Positions 1 to 8,596 of a stretch of DNA of 64,000 nucleotides are shown here, in pieces (within the stretch, counting starts at the first letter, position 1; each line of letters starts with the position of its first letter). The notes beneath the pieces are model-generated. The model was not told the DNA's origin. It ran no database searches and saw only the letters and a program-made list of their open reading frames with translations. Location of the stretch: NCBI GenBank assembly GCA_963834715.1, contig CAWIDE010000021.1, positions 1-64,000 on the forward strand, in the 5' to 3' direction. Both the position numbers and the translations under genes were made by a program. This DNA comes from CAVSUZ01 sp963834715. GTDB taxonomy: Bacteria > Pseudomonadota > Alphaproteobacteria > Acetobacterales > Acetobacteraceae.

Positions 1-148
1 CCGAGGCGACCGCGGTGAACGCTGGCTTCGGTTCGTCCGCGTGCGGCTGCGACAGCAACGGCTCCGCCGGTAACGGTGGGATGGGCAGTGACAGCGGCGG
101 CAGCGGCTCGGCCGCCCGGCAGCAACTAGATCGAGCTGGATCCACTCG

Positions 149-182
149 GGGCGCCGGGCTTCGGTTCGGGCGCCCTTCTTTT
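149..182 (+). terminator. Possible rho-independent terminator
   Basis: A 7-bp perfect stem, GGGCGCC (149-155) against GGCGCCC (169-175), is followed directly by TTCTTTT. It would end a plus-strand transcript coming from left of the window. The first 18 bases can be read as the tail of such a gene, ending at TGA 16-18, but nothing recognisable is encoded. Confidence 0.5.
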
Positions 183-718
183 ATGCGCGCGGTGGAGCGG
201 CCATCTATCCCATCATGGATGGCACCGCGCCGTGGCACCCGTGAATACGGGCCGAGTTGTCGATGACGACAGGCGTTCTGGACATTATCCGCTACTAATC
301 TCACTTTCGTTAGCCAAGGACCCCGCCGGCGGCCTTTCGCGGTCCCTGGCGTCGACGGTTCACGGCGGAATTGGAAGCCGCCTGGACCTACAATTGAGCT
401 TCGCCAATCAAGCGTCGAATGTTGCTTCCAAGCGGTTCCAACAATGGGACATTGGGCCCGTTATAAGTGCTAGATGGCCGTTCTGATCAGCCTCGTCCCT
501 TAGCCGGCCGAGGGTGCGCTGTTATGGAAAGCCGCCGCGTCCCTGCACAAATCTTGGCTTTCACGCGGTTGAGCGGGTGGGTTGTGGAATTCTCGAACGG
601 GCCGGTTAGAACTGGTGCAACATGTTTCGCCGCCTTTCTGTGGCCTTAGTTTCCTATAGGTAAATTGTTTGCTGCACCATCCGGGACGCGCTGTCATGTC
701 AGCGTCGCGGAACTCGGT
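183..718. other. Stretch without a supported gene
   Basis: All open frames here are short, overlap on both strands and match no family I recognise. Base composition is more mixed than in the flanking core genes. I read it as eroded intergenic DNA of an accessory patch that continues into the restriction-subunit remnant at about 0.9-1.2 kb. Confidence 0.5.
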
Positions 719-720
719 AT

Positions 721-840
721 TATGACAACGCGGGCCGAGACAAAGCCGAGTATTCCCAAAGCATAGAAGCGCCGCCATGAGAAGTCCGCTCTGGAGGAGC
801 AGCGCCGTTCGATTGGACGGCAGCTATGGGCGCATAGCGG
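721..840. repeat. Dispersed 120-bp repeat, copy A
   Basis: This segment is about 92% identical by eye to 39414-39547. Both begin TATGACAAC and end GCGG. Copy B carries 14 extra bases after the shared GAGAAGTC. About nine substitutions separate the copies. Neither sits in a convincing reading frame. Copy A lies next to the hsdS remnant and copy B next to the TonB-receptor gene. The origin is unknown; it may be a scar of a small mobile element. Confidence 0.75.
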
Positions 841-855
841 GCATCGGGGCGACGG

Positions 856-1218
856 ATGCTCCACGGCGGCTTTCCACCCAAATCGGTCATTGGACTAGCG
901 TGGTGGTACTGCACCGCGCTTTGCCTGAACTCGCCTGACGGTATCGCCGAAATGAAGCACCTGGCGATTACCTCGGCGGGATTGTTTAGTCTGAGCGTCG
1001 GCAAAATCAGGAAAATCTCCTATCCCCTTCCACCACTCGCAGAACAGCACCGCATAGTCGCCAAGGTCAGCGAACTGATGGAACTGTGCGACAAGCTGGA
1101 GGCGAGCCTGGCCGCAGGCGACGAAAGCCGCCGCCGTTTGGTTGAAGCGCTCCTTGCGGAGGCGCTCGCGCCGGATGAAGAATGCTGCTTCGGGCGGCAG
1201 GATGAACTTGCTGCTTGA
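856..1218 (+). pseudogene. C-terminal remnant of type I restriction specificity subunit (HsdS)
   Basis: The last 90 or so residues read as the end of an HsdS specificity subunit. A GKIRKISYPLPPLAEQHRIV block marks the junction of the second target-recognition domain with the conserved helix. It is followed by a helical stretch with KLEASLAAGDESRRRL. HsdS proteins are normally about 400-600 residues with two recognition domains, so three quarters or more is missing. No hsdM or hsdR is nearby in the window. The open frame extends upstream to 856, but the first ~30 residues are not family-like. It is best read as a broken defence gene. Confidence 0.8.
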
Positions 1219-1323
1219 GAACGTGATCACTACCCCGAAATCCCGTGATTTTGCTAGCGTTGCCCCAAAGACCCGCTATATGAACGGCCACCGTAAGCTG
1301 TCGGGCGACCGGGAGGTGAGTTG

Positions 1324-1551
1324 ATGTCCTACCATGTGCGGGCGTCATGGGATAATGAGGCTGCCGTGTGGGTCGCGACCAGCGACGACGTGCCTGGCCT
1401 GGTGGCGGAAGCTGAGACGCTTGAGGGCTTGCTTGACGATATTCGCGTTTTGATCCCTGAGCTGTTGGAACTGAATACCGTGCAGCATCCCGCGCGGATC
1501 GAGGTTAACCTTACCGCAGAGAGAAGCGAGGAGATCGAACTGACCGCCTGA
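1324..1551 (+). CDS. HicB-like antitoxin, DUF1902 family
   Basis: This 75-residue protein has the short HicB-type fold: a beta strand, a VATSDDVPGLVAEAETLEGL block typical of HicB and DUF1902 antitoxins, and a helix (DDIRVLIPELLEL). It should neutralise the toxin encoded next. An upstream in-frame TTG at 1321 is possible, but GGGAGGTG six to seven bases before ATG 1324 supports the ATG. The stop codon abuts the hicA start (TGA then ATG). The antitoxin-first order is the reverse of classical hicAB but is common for DUF1902 pairs. No separate DNA-binding domain is visible at this length. Confidence 0.85.
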   Translation: MSYHVRASWDNEAAVWVATSDDVPGLVAEAETLEGLLDDIRVLIPELLELNTVQHPARIEVNLTAERSEEIELTA

Positions 1552-1740
1552 ATGGCTGATTACGACCGGCGGCTGCAAGAGCTGCTACGTGCGGCCGGCT
1601 GCCGCTACATCCGCCATGGGCGGCATCCGATCTGGTATTCGCCGATCACCAAGAAGCACTTTCCTGTGCCGACCGGCATCAAAAGTCGGCACACCGCGAA
1701 TGCGATTTTGCAGCAAGCGGGGCTGCCTAAGGCGTTCTGA
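1552..1740 (+). CDS. HicA family toxin (mRNA interferase)
   Basis: This 62-residue protein belongs to the HicA/YcfA family, small double-stranded-RNA-binding-fold toxins that cut mRNA. A first helix (RRLQELLRAAGC) leads to the RHGRHPIWYSP segment holding the likely catalytic histidine. It ends with the SRHTANAILQQAGL helix typical of the family. The start codon directly follows the antitoxin stop, so the two are translationally coupled. The gene looks intact, and the position next to an hsdS remnant suggests a small defence or accessory island. Confidence 0.88.
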   Translation: MADYDRRLQELLRAAGCRYIRHGRHPIWYSPITKKHFPVPTGIKSRHTANAILQQAGLPKAF

Positions 1741-1814
1741 CCCGTTGCGCCGGCGCCAAGAAGCGATCCCGGCGTGCTGCGGTGCGTCACGCCTGGATCG
1801 CCACGCCGCCGCTT

Positions 1815-1833
1815 CCCCGGATCAAGTCCGGGG
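1815..1833. repeat. Intergenic palindrome CCCCGGA-N5-TCCGGGG
   Basis: A perfect 7-bp inverted repeat with a five-base loop lies between the convergent hicA and typA genes. The CCCCGGATCAAGTCCGGGG form is a common intergenic palindrome in alphaproteobacterial genomes. It can act as a bidirectional terminator, although it has no T-run here. Confidence 0.55.
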
Positions 1834-1863
1834 CATGCGCGAGGCTCGCGATGACGGGCGCGG

Positions 1864-3693
1864 TCAGGCCGCCTCGCTCTCCACCCGGCGCTCGTGGCGC
1901 TTGCGTGCGTGCGGATCGAGCCACCGCTTGCGCAGCCGCACGGCTCCGGGTGTGACCTCCACCAGCTCGTCGTCTTCGATATATGCGATCGCCTGTTCCA
2001 GGCTCATTCGCCGGGGCGGCGTCAGCAGCATGGCATCGTCTTTGCCCGCGGCACGGATGTTGGTCAGCTTCTTTTCCTTGATCGGGTTCACGTCGAGGTC
2101 GGTGCCGCGATTATGCTCGCCGAGGATCATGCCGACGTAGACCTTGTCGCCGGGACTGACGAAGAGCGCGCCGCGTTCCTGTAGATAAAATAGGGCGTAG
2201 TGAACGGCCTCGCCGTCAGCGTTCGAGATGAGAGAACCGGTGCGGCGACCTTCAATCGGACCTTTCCAGGCGCCATAACCTGCAAACAACCGGTTCATGA
2301 CCCCGGTGCCACGGGTGTCGGTAAGGAACTCGCCATGGTAGCCAATGAGGCCGCGGCTCGGGATGAGGAACGTCAGGCGGACCTTGCCGGCGCCGGAGGG
2401 GCGCATGTCGCGCAACTCGCCCTTACGGCGGCTCATTTTGTCCACCACGACCCCGGAATAAGGCTCGTCTGTGTCGATCAGGACTTCTTCCATCGGCTCC
2501 TCACGTTCACCGGTCTGCTCGTTGCGGCGAGTGAGCACGCGGGGGCGGCCGATGGTGAGCTCGAAGCCTTCCCGACGCATGGTCTCGATCAGCACGCCGA
2601 GCTGGAGCTCGCCGCGGCCGGCGACCTCGAAGGCCTCGGTTTCGGTGCTTTCGGAGACCTTGATGGCGATATTGCCTTCGGCCTCGCGGAGCAGACGCTC
2701 GCGAATCTGACGGGAGGTGACTTTCGTGCCTTCACGGCCGGCGAGGGGGCCGTCATTGATGCGGAACGTCATGGCGAGGGTGGGGGGATCGACGGGAATG
2801 GCGGGCAGCGGGGCGGCCAGGTCGGGGGCGCCGATGGTGTCGGGGACCGTGGCCTCCGATAGGCCGGCGATGGCGATGATGTCGCCGGCTTCGGCTTCCT
2901 CGATGGGGACGCGATCCAGGCCGCGGAAGGAGAGGAGCTTGGTCAGACGGCCCGATTCCACGATGGTTCCGTTGGCGTGCAGCACCTTGACCGGCATGTT
3001 CAGCCTCGCCCGGCCCTGCTCGACGCGGCCGGTGAGGACGCGACCGAGGAAATTGTCGTAGTCCAGGATGCTCGCAACCATGGCGAAGGGCGCGTCCTTG
3101 TCCAGGGCGGGCGGGGGAACGTGGCGGAGGATGAGCTCAAACAGGGCGGACAGGTCCTGGCGGGGGCCATCGAGGGTCGCGTCGGCCCAACCCTGCCGGC
3201 CGGAGGCGTAGAGCATCGGGAAGTCGAGCTGGGCGTCGTCGGCGCCGAGGGCGGCGAACAGGTCGAAGACTTCGGTGTGGACCTCGTCGGGCCGGGCGTC
3301 CGAGCGGTCGATTTTGTTGATGACGACGATGGGGCGGAGGCCGCGGGCGAGAGCCTTGCCGACCACGAACTTGGTCTGGGGCAGCACGCCTTCGGCGGCG
3401 TCCACCAGGACCAGGACGCCATCGACCATGTTCAGGATGCGCTCCACCTCGCCGCCGAAATCGGCGTGGCCGGGGGTATCGACGATGTTGATGCGAACGC
3501 CGTTCCAGGCGACCGAGGTGCACTTGGCGAGGATGGTGATACCGCGCTCACGTTCCAGGTCGTTGCGGTCGAGCGCGCGTTCCGCGACCTGCTGGTGTTC
3601 GCGGAAGGCGCCGGACTGGCGAAGGAGCTGATCGACCAGGGTGGTTTTGCCGTGGTCAACGTGCGCGATGATCGCGATGTTGCGGATATCCAT
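1864..3693 (-). CDS. typA: Translational GTPase TypA/BipA
   Basis: This is a ribosome-associated GTPase of the EF-G-like family, involved in 50S assembly and stress or low-temperature growth. The 609-residue length matches the family (about 607). The G-domain motifs are complete: AHVDHGKT at residues 10-17, DTPGH at 72-76 and NKID at 126-129. They are followed by EF-G domain II-, III- and V-like regions and the TypA C-terminal domain. The open frame runs on to 3984, but the first methionine that fits family N-termini (MDIRNIAII) is at 3693. The residues upstream are low-complexity and arginine/proline-rich. The gene is convergent with hicBA. Confidence 0.97.
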   Translation of the reverse strand: MDIRNIAIIAHVDHGKTTLVDQLLRQSGAFREHQQVAERALDRNDLERERGITILAKCTSVAWNGVRINIVDTPGHADFGGEVERILNMVDGVLVLVDAAEGVLPQTKFVVGKALARGLRPIVVINKIDRSDARPDEVHTEVFDLFAALGADDAQLDFPMLYASGRQGWADATLDGPRQDLSALFELILRHVPPPALDKDAPFAMVASILDYDNFLGRVLTGRVEQGRARLNMPVKVLHANGTIVESGRLTKLLSFRGLDRVPIEEAEAGDIIAIAGLSEATVPDTIGAPDLAAPLPAIPVDPPTLAMTFRINDGPLAGREGTKVTSRQIRERLLREAEGNIAIKVSESTETEAFEVAGRGELQLGVLIETMRREGFELTIGRPRVLTRRNEQTGEREEPMEEVLIDTDEPYSGVVVDKMSRRKGELRDMRPSGAGKVRLTFLIPSRGLIGYHGEFLTDTRGTGVMNRLFAGYGAWKGPIEGRRTGSLISNADGEAVHYALFYLQERGALFVSPGDKVYVGMILGEHNRGTDLDVNPIKEKKLTNIRAAGKDDAMLLTPPRRMSLEQAIAYIEDDELVEVTPGAVRLRKRWLDPHARKRHERRVESEAA

Positions 3694-3920
3694 AGGCGGG
3701 GAGGGCCTTCGGGGGCAGGAGTTGGCTGGTTCTGCCCGGAGGGGCACGCAGAGGGTTAGATAGGGGATGGCGCGGGGAAATGCGAGCGGGGAACGGGGGG
3801 AGACGTTTCGGGAGCGGCGGAAGGGGCGGACATCAGGACCGCTTCGTTGCCGGGGCGGGGCTCCGAGTCCGATTTCGACCGAGAAAGGGCTGACTAAGCG
3901 CCCGACCGATCCGCGAAAAT

Positions 3921-4280
3921 CTATACCGGTTCCAATCGCAACGTCGTTTCCAGCACCTCCGGACGCACCATCGCCTCCGCCCACGGGCTCGGCCGGTATT
4001 TATCCAGATAGGCCTGGCTTACCTGAGAAATAACATCCTCAACGGTTACCGGCTCCGCCCGCACGGATACCGCCGCACCATCGAAGCCCAGCTTTCCCGC
4101 GCTTCCAGCCACCAGATCACGATACCAGCGCCCCTTGGGACCCTTGACCGACCGCACGAATACCGTCTCGTCGCATACGACGATCCAGATAGTCACCGGC
4201 GCGCCAGGATGCCGTTCGGTTTCAATTGTGACCTCTTTGGCCGCCGCCAGATCTTGCAGAATATCGTTGTCAAAGTTCAT
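3921..4280 (-). CDS. DUF2255 family protein
   Basis: This 119-residue cytosolic protein of unknown function resembles DUF2255. An N-terminal acidic helix is followed by beta strands with TIWIVVCDETVFVRS and KGRWYRDL, a pattern shared with flavin-reductase-like nitroreductase folds. An earlier methionine exists at 4319, but ATG 4280 is preceded by GGGGCAGGA and gives the expected length. It lies directly downstream of ispE and overlaps its 3' end by four bases, so it is probably cotranscribed with the ispE-TPR unit. No catalytic residue can be assigned. Confidence 0.8.
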   Translation of the reverse strand: MNFDNDILQDLAAAKEVTIETERHPGAPVTIWIVVCDETVFVRSVKGPKGRWYRDLVAGSAGKLGFDGAAVSVRAEPVTVEDVISQVSQAYLDKYRPSPWAEAMVRPEVLETTLRLEPV

Positions 4281-5257
4281 CGTCCTGCCCCGCTTTCCAA
4301 CGCCCCACCCCAACTCCACCAGCCTGGCTTCGTCAAGCTTGCACTGGCAGCCGCAGCTTCATCCGCTGTCGCAAACAATCCGAAGCAAGTCGCACCCGAT
4401 CCGCTCATCCGCGCCAACAGACAGCGGGGCAGGGATCGAAGCGCCTCCAACACGCCCCTTATCGTCGGACACAACTCAATCGCCGCTTCCTCGAGATCGT
4501 TCCGTAAGAGCCTCAACCCGCTAGCCATCTCAGCCGCATCTCGCCACCCGGCCGGCAGCTCCGCCTTCTGCGAAAATGCCCCCCGCCGCGACCGAAACAC
4601 ATCCGCCGTCGTCACCGGCACACCCGGGTTCATCAGCACGATCCCGCATTCGGGCAACACCGGCCCGGGCTCCAGACGTTCTCCGATGCCGCCCATCCTC
4701 ACCGTGCGGCTCGCGAGACATACCGGCACATCCGCGCCAAGCCGCTCTGCCAATGCGTGCAGGTCCAACCGAACGGCCCACAGCCGCGCCAGCAACCGCA
4801 AAGTCGCCGCCGCGTCTGCCGAGCCGCCGCCAATACCTGATGCTACTGGCAAGTTTTTCGTTAACCCGATCCGTGCGCCCGGGCGGGGGCTCTTCACGCC
4901 TCCAGACAAGGCCCGCGCCGCCCTGAGCACCAGGTTATTTTCCCCTCCCGGCACCCCCGCCTCGAAGGGACCGTCCACGGTCAGGGCAATTCCCTCATCC
5001 GCCGCAGCCGCCCTCACCACATCCCCAACGGATGGGAAAGCAACCAAGCTATCGAGCAGATGGAACCCGTCCGCTCGCTGTCCCGTCACATGTAAAAAGA
5101 GGTTGACCTTGGCGGGCGCAAACTCCTCTGAGGCACCAGCAGCCGTTAGGGCATCCGCGTTGGCACTGTATTCACCGCAGCGGTAGTCTCGTGAAGCTTG
5201 GCTTCGAGCTTGACCGCGTCGGCCGGTGCCGGATTCAGAATCAGTGCGAGCCGCCAC
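4277..5257 (-). CDS. ispE: 4-diphosphocytidyl-2-C-methyl-D-erythritol kinase
   Basis: IspE phosphorylates CDP-methylerythritol in the non-mevalonate isoprenoid pathway. It is a GHMP-superfamily kinase. The FAPAKVNLFLHVTGQRADGFH start block and the ATP-binding glycine-rich loop PVASGIGGGSADAAATL are both present, and the remaining sequence covers the full family length. The start is odd. Homology predicts a start just before FAPAKVN (near 5125), but no ATG, GTG or TTG occurs in frame there. The nearest is GTG 5257, inside the TPR gene, which would add roughly 40 residues. A non-standard start or a small error near 5150 is possible. Confidence 0.9.
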   Translation of the reverse strand: MAARTDSESGTGRRGQARSQASRDYRCGEYSANADALTAAGASEEFAPAKVNLFLHVTGQRADGFHLLDSLVAFPSVGDVVRAAAADEGIALTVDGPFEAGVPGGENNLVLRAARALSGGVKSPRPGARIGLTKNLPVASGIGGGSADAAATLRLLARLWAVRLDLHALAERLGADVPVCLASRTVRMGGIGERLEPGPVLPECGIVLMNPGVPVTTADVFRSRRGAFSQKAELPAGWRDAAEMASGLRLLRNDLEEAAIELCPTIRGVLEALRSLPRCLLARMSGSGATCFGLFATADEAAAASASLTKPGWWSWGGALESGAGR

Positions 5258-6834
5258 TGATACGCCGCCTCCACCTTCCGTCCCACCGCCCAATAGGCGT
5301 CCCCTAAATGACCGTTGATCGTGGTATCTGATGGATCGAGCTCCGCCGCATGCTCCAGCAAGCTCACCGCATCCGCCGCGTCGCCCTGACGCAGCACCAC
5401 CCAACCGAGACTGTCAATCACCGCCCCGTCCTCGGGGAGCAGGCGTGCCGCCGCTTCCAGCATCTCCCGCGCTTTGGCCAGATGCTCACCCCGGTCTGCC
5501 CAGGTATAGCCCAGGTAATTCAGCACCAGCGGCTGGTTCGGCTCCAGCCTCAGCGCCTCCGCGAAATCCGCCTCTGCCTGCGGCCAGTTCCCAGCCTGCG
5601 CCAAGGCGATCCCCCGGTCATAAAACAACAGCCAGTCCGCCGCGCCCGGAGTTCCGGTCAACGACAGCGCCCGGGAGTACGCGCGCGCCGCCCCGGCAAA
5701 ATCGTTATCCGCGCGCAGTACGTCGCCGATTTCGCTCTCAGGCAACGGACTGTCAGGGAAAGCACGCGCGAGCGCTTCCAGCTCGTCGACCGCCTGCGCC
5801 GGCTGGCCAGCCCGCGCCACCAGCTCCGCCTCGCGCGCTCGCGCCACCGGGGATAGCGGGTCCAACTCGGGCACCGCCGCCAGCATGCCGATTGCGCCCG
5901 TCACGTCATGCTGCGCGTCCAGCACCTCGGCCGCCAACAGCCGCGCGGCGGTGAAGTCTGGCCGCAGGCCGAGCGCGAGCCGCAGCAAAATTTCCGCGAA
6001 ACGTTCGTCACCGTCCTGATGCACCGCCGCGGCAAACCCGACATAGGCTTCGGCCAGTCCATCGACCGCGTTCGCGACTGGCAGATCCCGCAGATGCATC
6101 GCAAGCTCTGGCAGTGCCAGCCGGAGCAGCGGCACCTGCTGCCCAACTTCATCCAGCACCCGCAATGCAGCTTGCTGGTCGTGCTGACGCGCCTCGAAGC
6201 TGCCAATGAGCTGCGCCAGCCGCAGTGGTGGCACACTGTTGCCCGTCTGCGCCGACGCTAAAAACTGGCCGGCCGCTGCAGTCCGCCCGGCCTGATCCGC
6301 AATCAACCCCGCATGCAGCGCGTACAGCCCAGGCAGTTGCCGGCTGGCCGTAAGCGGTTGCAGCATCGCCAGCGCTGCATCCGTCTCCCCGGCGCCCTGC
6401 TTTGCCCATGCCACCAGCACGGGGCGCAGCAACTGCACCATTCCCGCCGGCTCGATTGCGGCGAAGCGCTGCTCCGCCTCCCTCCAGTGACCAGCCTGCG
6501 CGGCCGCGTCACCAAGCAGCATCTGCGCAACTGAATCGCCCGGTAGCCCCGCCGCCAGCCCGATCGCCTCCGGCCGATCGGCCAGCAGAGACACCGTGAA
6601 CGCCTGTTGCCGCAAACTGCGGTTGGCGGGATCCAGGGCAACTGCGGTTAGCCAGTCCGCAGCCGCACGTCCCGCGTTCCCGTCGCTCGCGGCGAAATGC
6701 CCGTCGAGAAAACGCGCATAGAGCCCGGTCTGGTCGTCCAGGCTCACACCGCCCGATGCCGCCGCCCCATACAGGCCGCCGCACCCGGCCAGAATCGAAA
6801 AAGAACACAGAAGAGCCCGAACCGGTTTCACCAT
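5146..6834 (-). CDS. TPR-repeat lipoprotein
   Basis: This 562-residue protein begins with a lipoprotein signal peptide (lipobox LAGC near residue 18). It continues with tandem tetratricopeptide repeats, most regular in the second half: a GAADWLLFYDRGIALAQAG repeat, then NYLGYTWADRG, then DSLGWVVLRQG, then NGHLGDAYWAVG. It is probably anchored to a membrane and acts as a protein-interaction scaffold. The partner cannot be named from sequence. It overlaps the region where ispE must start, suggesting translational coupling, and lies between ispE and the ETF-quinone oxidoreductase gene. Confidence 0.85.
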   Translation of the reverse strand: MVKPVRALLCSFSILAGCGGLYGAAASGGVSLDDQTGLYARFLDGHFAASDGNAGRAAADWLTAVALDPANRSLRQQAFTVSLLADRPEAIGLAAGLPGDSVAQMLLGDAAAQAGHWREAEQRFAAIEPAGMVQLLRPVLVAWAKQGAGETDAALAMLQPLTASRQLPGLYALHAGLIADQAGRTAAAGQFLASAQTGNSVPPLRLAQLIGSFEARQHDQQAALRVLDEVGQQVPLLRLALPELAMHLRDLPVANAVDGLAEAYVGFAAAVHQDGDERFAEILLRLALGLRPDFTAARLLAAEVLDAQHDVTGAIGMLAAVPELDPLSPVARAREAELVARAGQPAQAVDELEALARAFPDSPLPESEIGDVLRADNDFAGAARAYSRALSLTGTPGAADWLLFYDRGIALAQAGNWPQAEADFAEALRLEPNQPLVLNYLGYTWADRGEHLAKAREMLEAAARLLPEDGAVIDSLGWVVLRQGDAADAVSLLEHAAELDPSDTTINGHLGDAYWAVGRKVEAAYQWRLALILNPAPADAVKLEAKLHETTAAVNTVPTRMP

Positions 6835-6942
6835 GATCGGCCACCTTAACGGCTTTGTGACAGCCGGTCATCAGTGTTTGAAACGGTACCCTGCAAAAAA
6901 GCCGATCCCGTCTCCCCGATCACCGCAGAGGTGGCTGTGGCG

Positions 6943-8577
6943 CTACATTCCGCCGGGATAGTTCGGGCCACCGCCGCCCTGCGGCGTCACCCAGTCGATG
7001 TTCTGCTCTGGGTCCTTGATGTCGCAGGTTTTGCAATGCACGCAATTCTGCGCATTGATCTGCAGCCGCGGCTGACCCTCCTCGGCGCCCACGATCTCAT
7101 ACACCGCCGCCGGGCAGTACCGGATCTCCGGGCTGCGATACCGCTCCCAGTTCAACGTGATCGCTTTCTCCGGGTCCCGCAGCCTCAGGTGCGACGGCTG
7201 GTTCTCCTCGTGGTTGGTGTTGCTGACGAACACCGAAGAGAGCCGGTCAAACGTCAGCGTTCCATCCGGCTTCTGATAATCGACGCGCCGCGCCTTATCT
7301 GCCGGGATCAAAGTCGCATGATCGGCGTGGGGATGATGTAACGTCCACGGCGCCTTGCCACGAAACACGTATGTGTCGGTAGCTGCGTAGCTCAACCCGC
7401 CGCTCAGCCCGAACCTGGCGAATGCCGGCCGGATGTTCCGCGCCGCATACAGTTCCTCCCAAACCCAGCTTCCTTGCAACCTTTGCGGGTAGCTCACGAG
7501 CTGCGCCGGCCGCTCGCTGGCCAGCGCTTCCGCCACCGCCTCGGCCGCCAGCATCCCCGATTTCATCGCGGTATGCGTGCCCTTGATCTTCGGCACGTTC
7601 AAAAAGCCAGCCGCATCACCGATCAGCGCGCCGCCCGGAAACACCAATGTCGGGATCGACTGATATCCGCCCTCGTTTAGCGCCCTCGCTCCGTAGCTGA
7701 TCCGCCGCCCACCCGTGAAATACCCCTGCACCGCCGGATGTGTCTTGAACCGCTGCATCTCCTCGAATGGCGATAGCCATGGGTTGCGATAATCCAGCCC
7801 GACCACAAACCCGTACGAGATCAAATTCTTCCCGAAATGGTAGAGAAACGACCCACCATACGTCCATTCATCCAGCGGCCAGCCGACGGTATGCACTACC
7901 AGGCCCGGCCGATGATTGGCCTCCGGCACCTCCCAAAGCTCCTTAATCCCGATGGCATAAGTCTGCGGATCGTGGGCGTCTCGCAGGGAATAACGGTCCA
8001 GCAGCCTCTTACTCAGCGATCCCCGGCATCCCTCGGCGAGCAGCGTGTATGTCGCCCGCAACTCCATACCACGCTGAAAATTCGCGGTGGGTCGCCCGTC
8101 CTTGTCGATCCCCATGTCCCCGGTCGCAACGCCAGCCACCCGCCCATTCTCCTCCAGCACCTCCGCGGCCGCGAACCCTGGATAGATCTCGACCCCCAGC
8201 GCCTCCGCCTGCTGCCCTAGCCATCGCACCACGTTGCCGAGCGAAACGATATAGTTCCCATGATTGTTCATCTGAGGCGGGGTCGGCAGCCGGACTGCTC
8301 GCCGCGCTGTTAGATACAAGAATCGGTCCTCGGTGGCCGCTGTTTCGAGTGGCGCTCCCTTTTCCCGCCAGTCCGGAATCAGCTCATTGAGCGCCCGTGG
8401 CTCAATCACCGCTCCGGACAGGATATGCGCTCCGACCTCGCCCCCTTTCTCCACCACGCAGACTGAGGCATCGGGGGCCGCCTGCTTCAGTCGGATCGCC
8501 GCGGCCAGCCCTGCCGGCCCCGCCCCTACGATCACCGTGTCGAACTCCATCAACTCCCGGGGACCTAGTTCTCCCAT
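6943..8577 (-). CDS. Electron-transfer flavoprotein-ubiquinone oxidoreductase
   Basis: ETF-QO passes electrons from reduced ETF (fatty-acid and amino-acid dehydrogenases) to ubiquinone at the inner membrane. The 544-residue product has the N-terminal FAD dinucleotide fold (VIVGAGPAGLAAAIRL), the GALIGDAAGFLNVPKIKGTH flavin motif, and a C-terminal 4Fe-4S segment with NCVHCKTCDIKDPEQNI. A first methionine exists at 8604, but ATG 8577 is preceded by a strong GGAGGAG at ideal spacing, so I use it. The start lies only 19 bases from the divergent uracil-DNA glycosylase start, so the two promoters must overlap coding DNA. Confidence 0.96.
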   Translation of the reverse strand: MGELGPRELMEFDTVIVGAGPAGLAAAIRLKQAAPDASVCVVEKGGEVGAHILSGAVIEPRALNELIPDWREKGAPLETAATEDRFLYLTARRAVRLPTPPQMNNHGNYIVSLGNVVRWLGQQAEALGVEIYPGFAAAEVLEENGRVAGVATGDMGIDKDGRPTANFQRGMELRATYTLLAEGCRGSLSKRLLDRYSLRDAHDPQTYAIGIKELWEVPEANHRPGLVVHTVGWPLDEWTYGGSFLYHFGKNLISYGFVVGLDYRNPWLSPFEEMQRFKTHPAVQGYFTGGRRISYGARALNEGGYQSIPTLVFPGGALIGDAAGFLNVPKIKGTHTAMKSGMLAAEAVAEALASERPAQLVSYPQRLQGSWVWEELYAARNIRPAFARFGLSGGLSYAATDTYVFRGKAPWTLHHPHADHATLIPADKARRVDYQKPDGTLTFDRLSSVFVSNTNHEENQPSHLRLRDPEKAITLNWERYRSPEIRYCPAAVYEIVGAEEGQPRLQINAQNCVHCKTCDIKDPEQNIDWVTPQGGGGPNYPGGM

Positions 8578-8596
8578 TGCGTCTCCTCCATCCGGT

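Noticed and set aside
2200..3759. Plus-strand open frames opposite typA
   Set aside because: They mirror the typA codon pattern in high-GC DNA. No ribosome-binding sites or recognisable domains are present.
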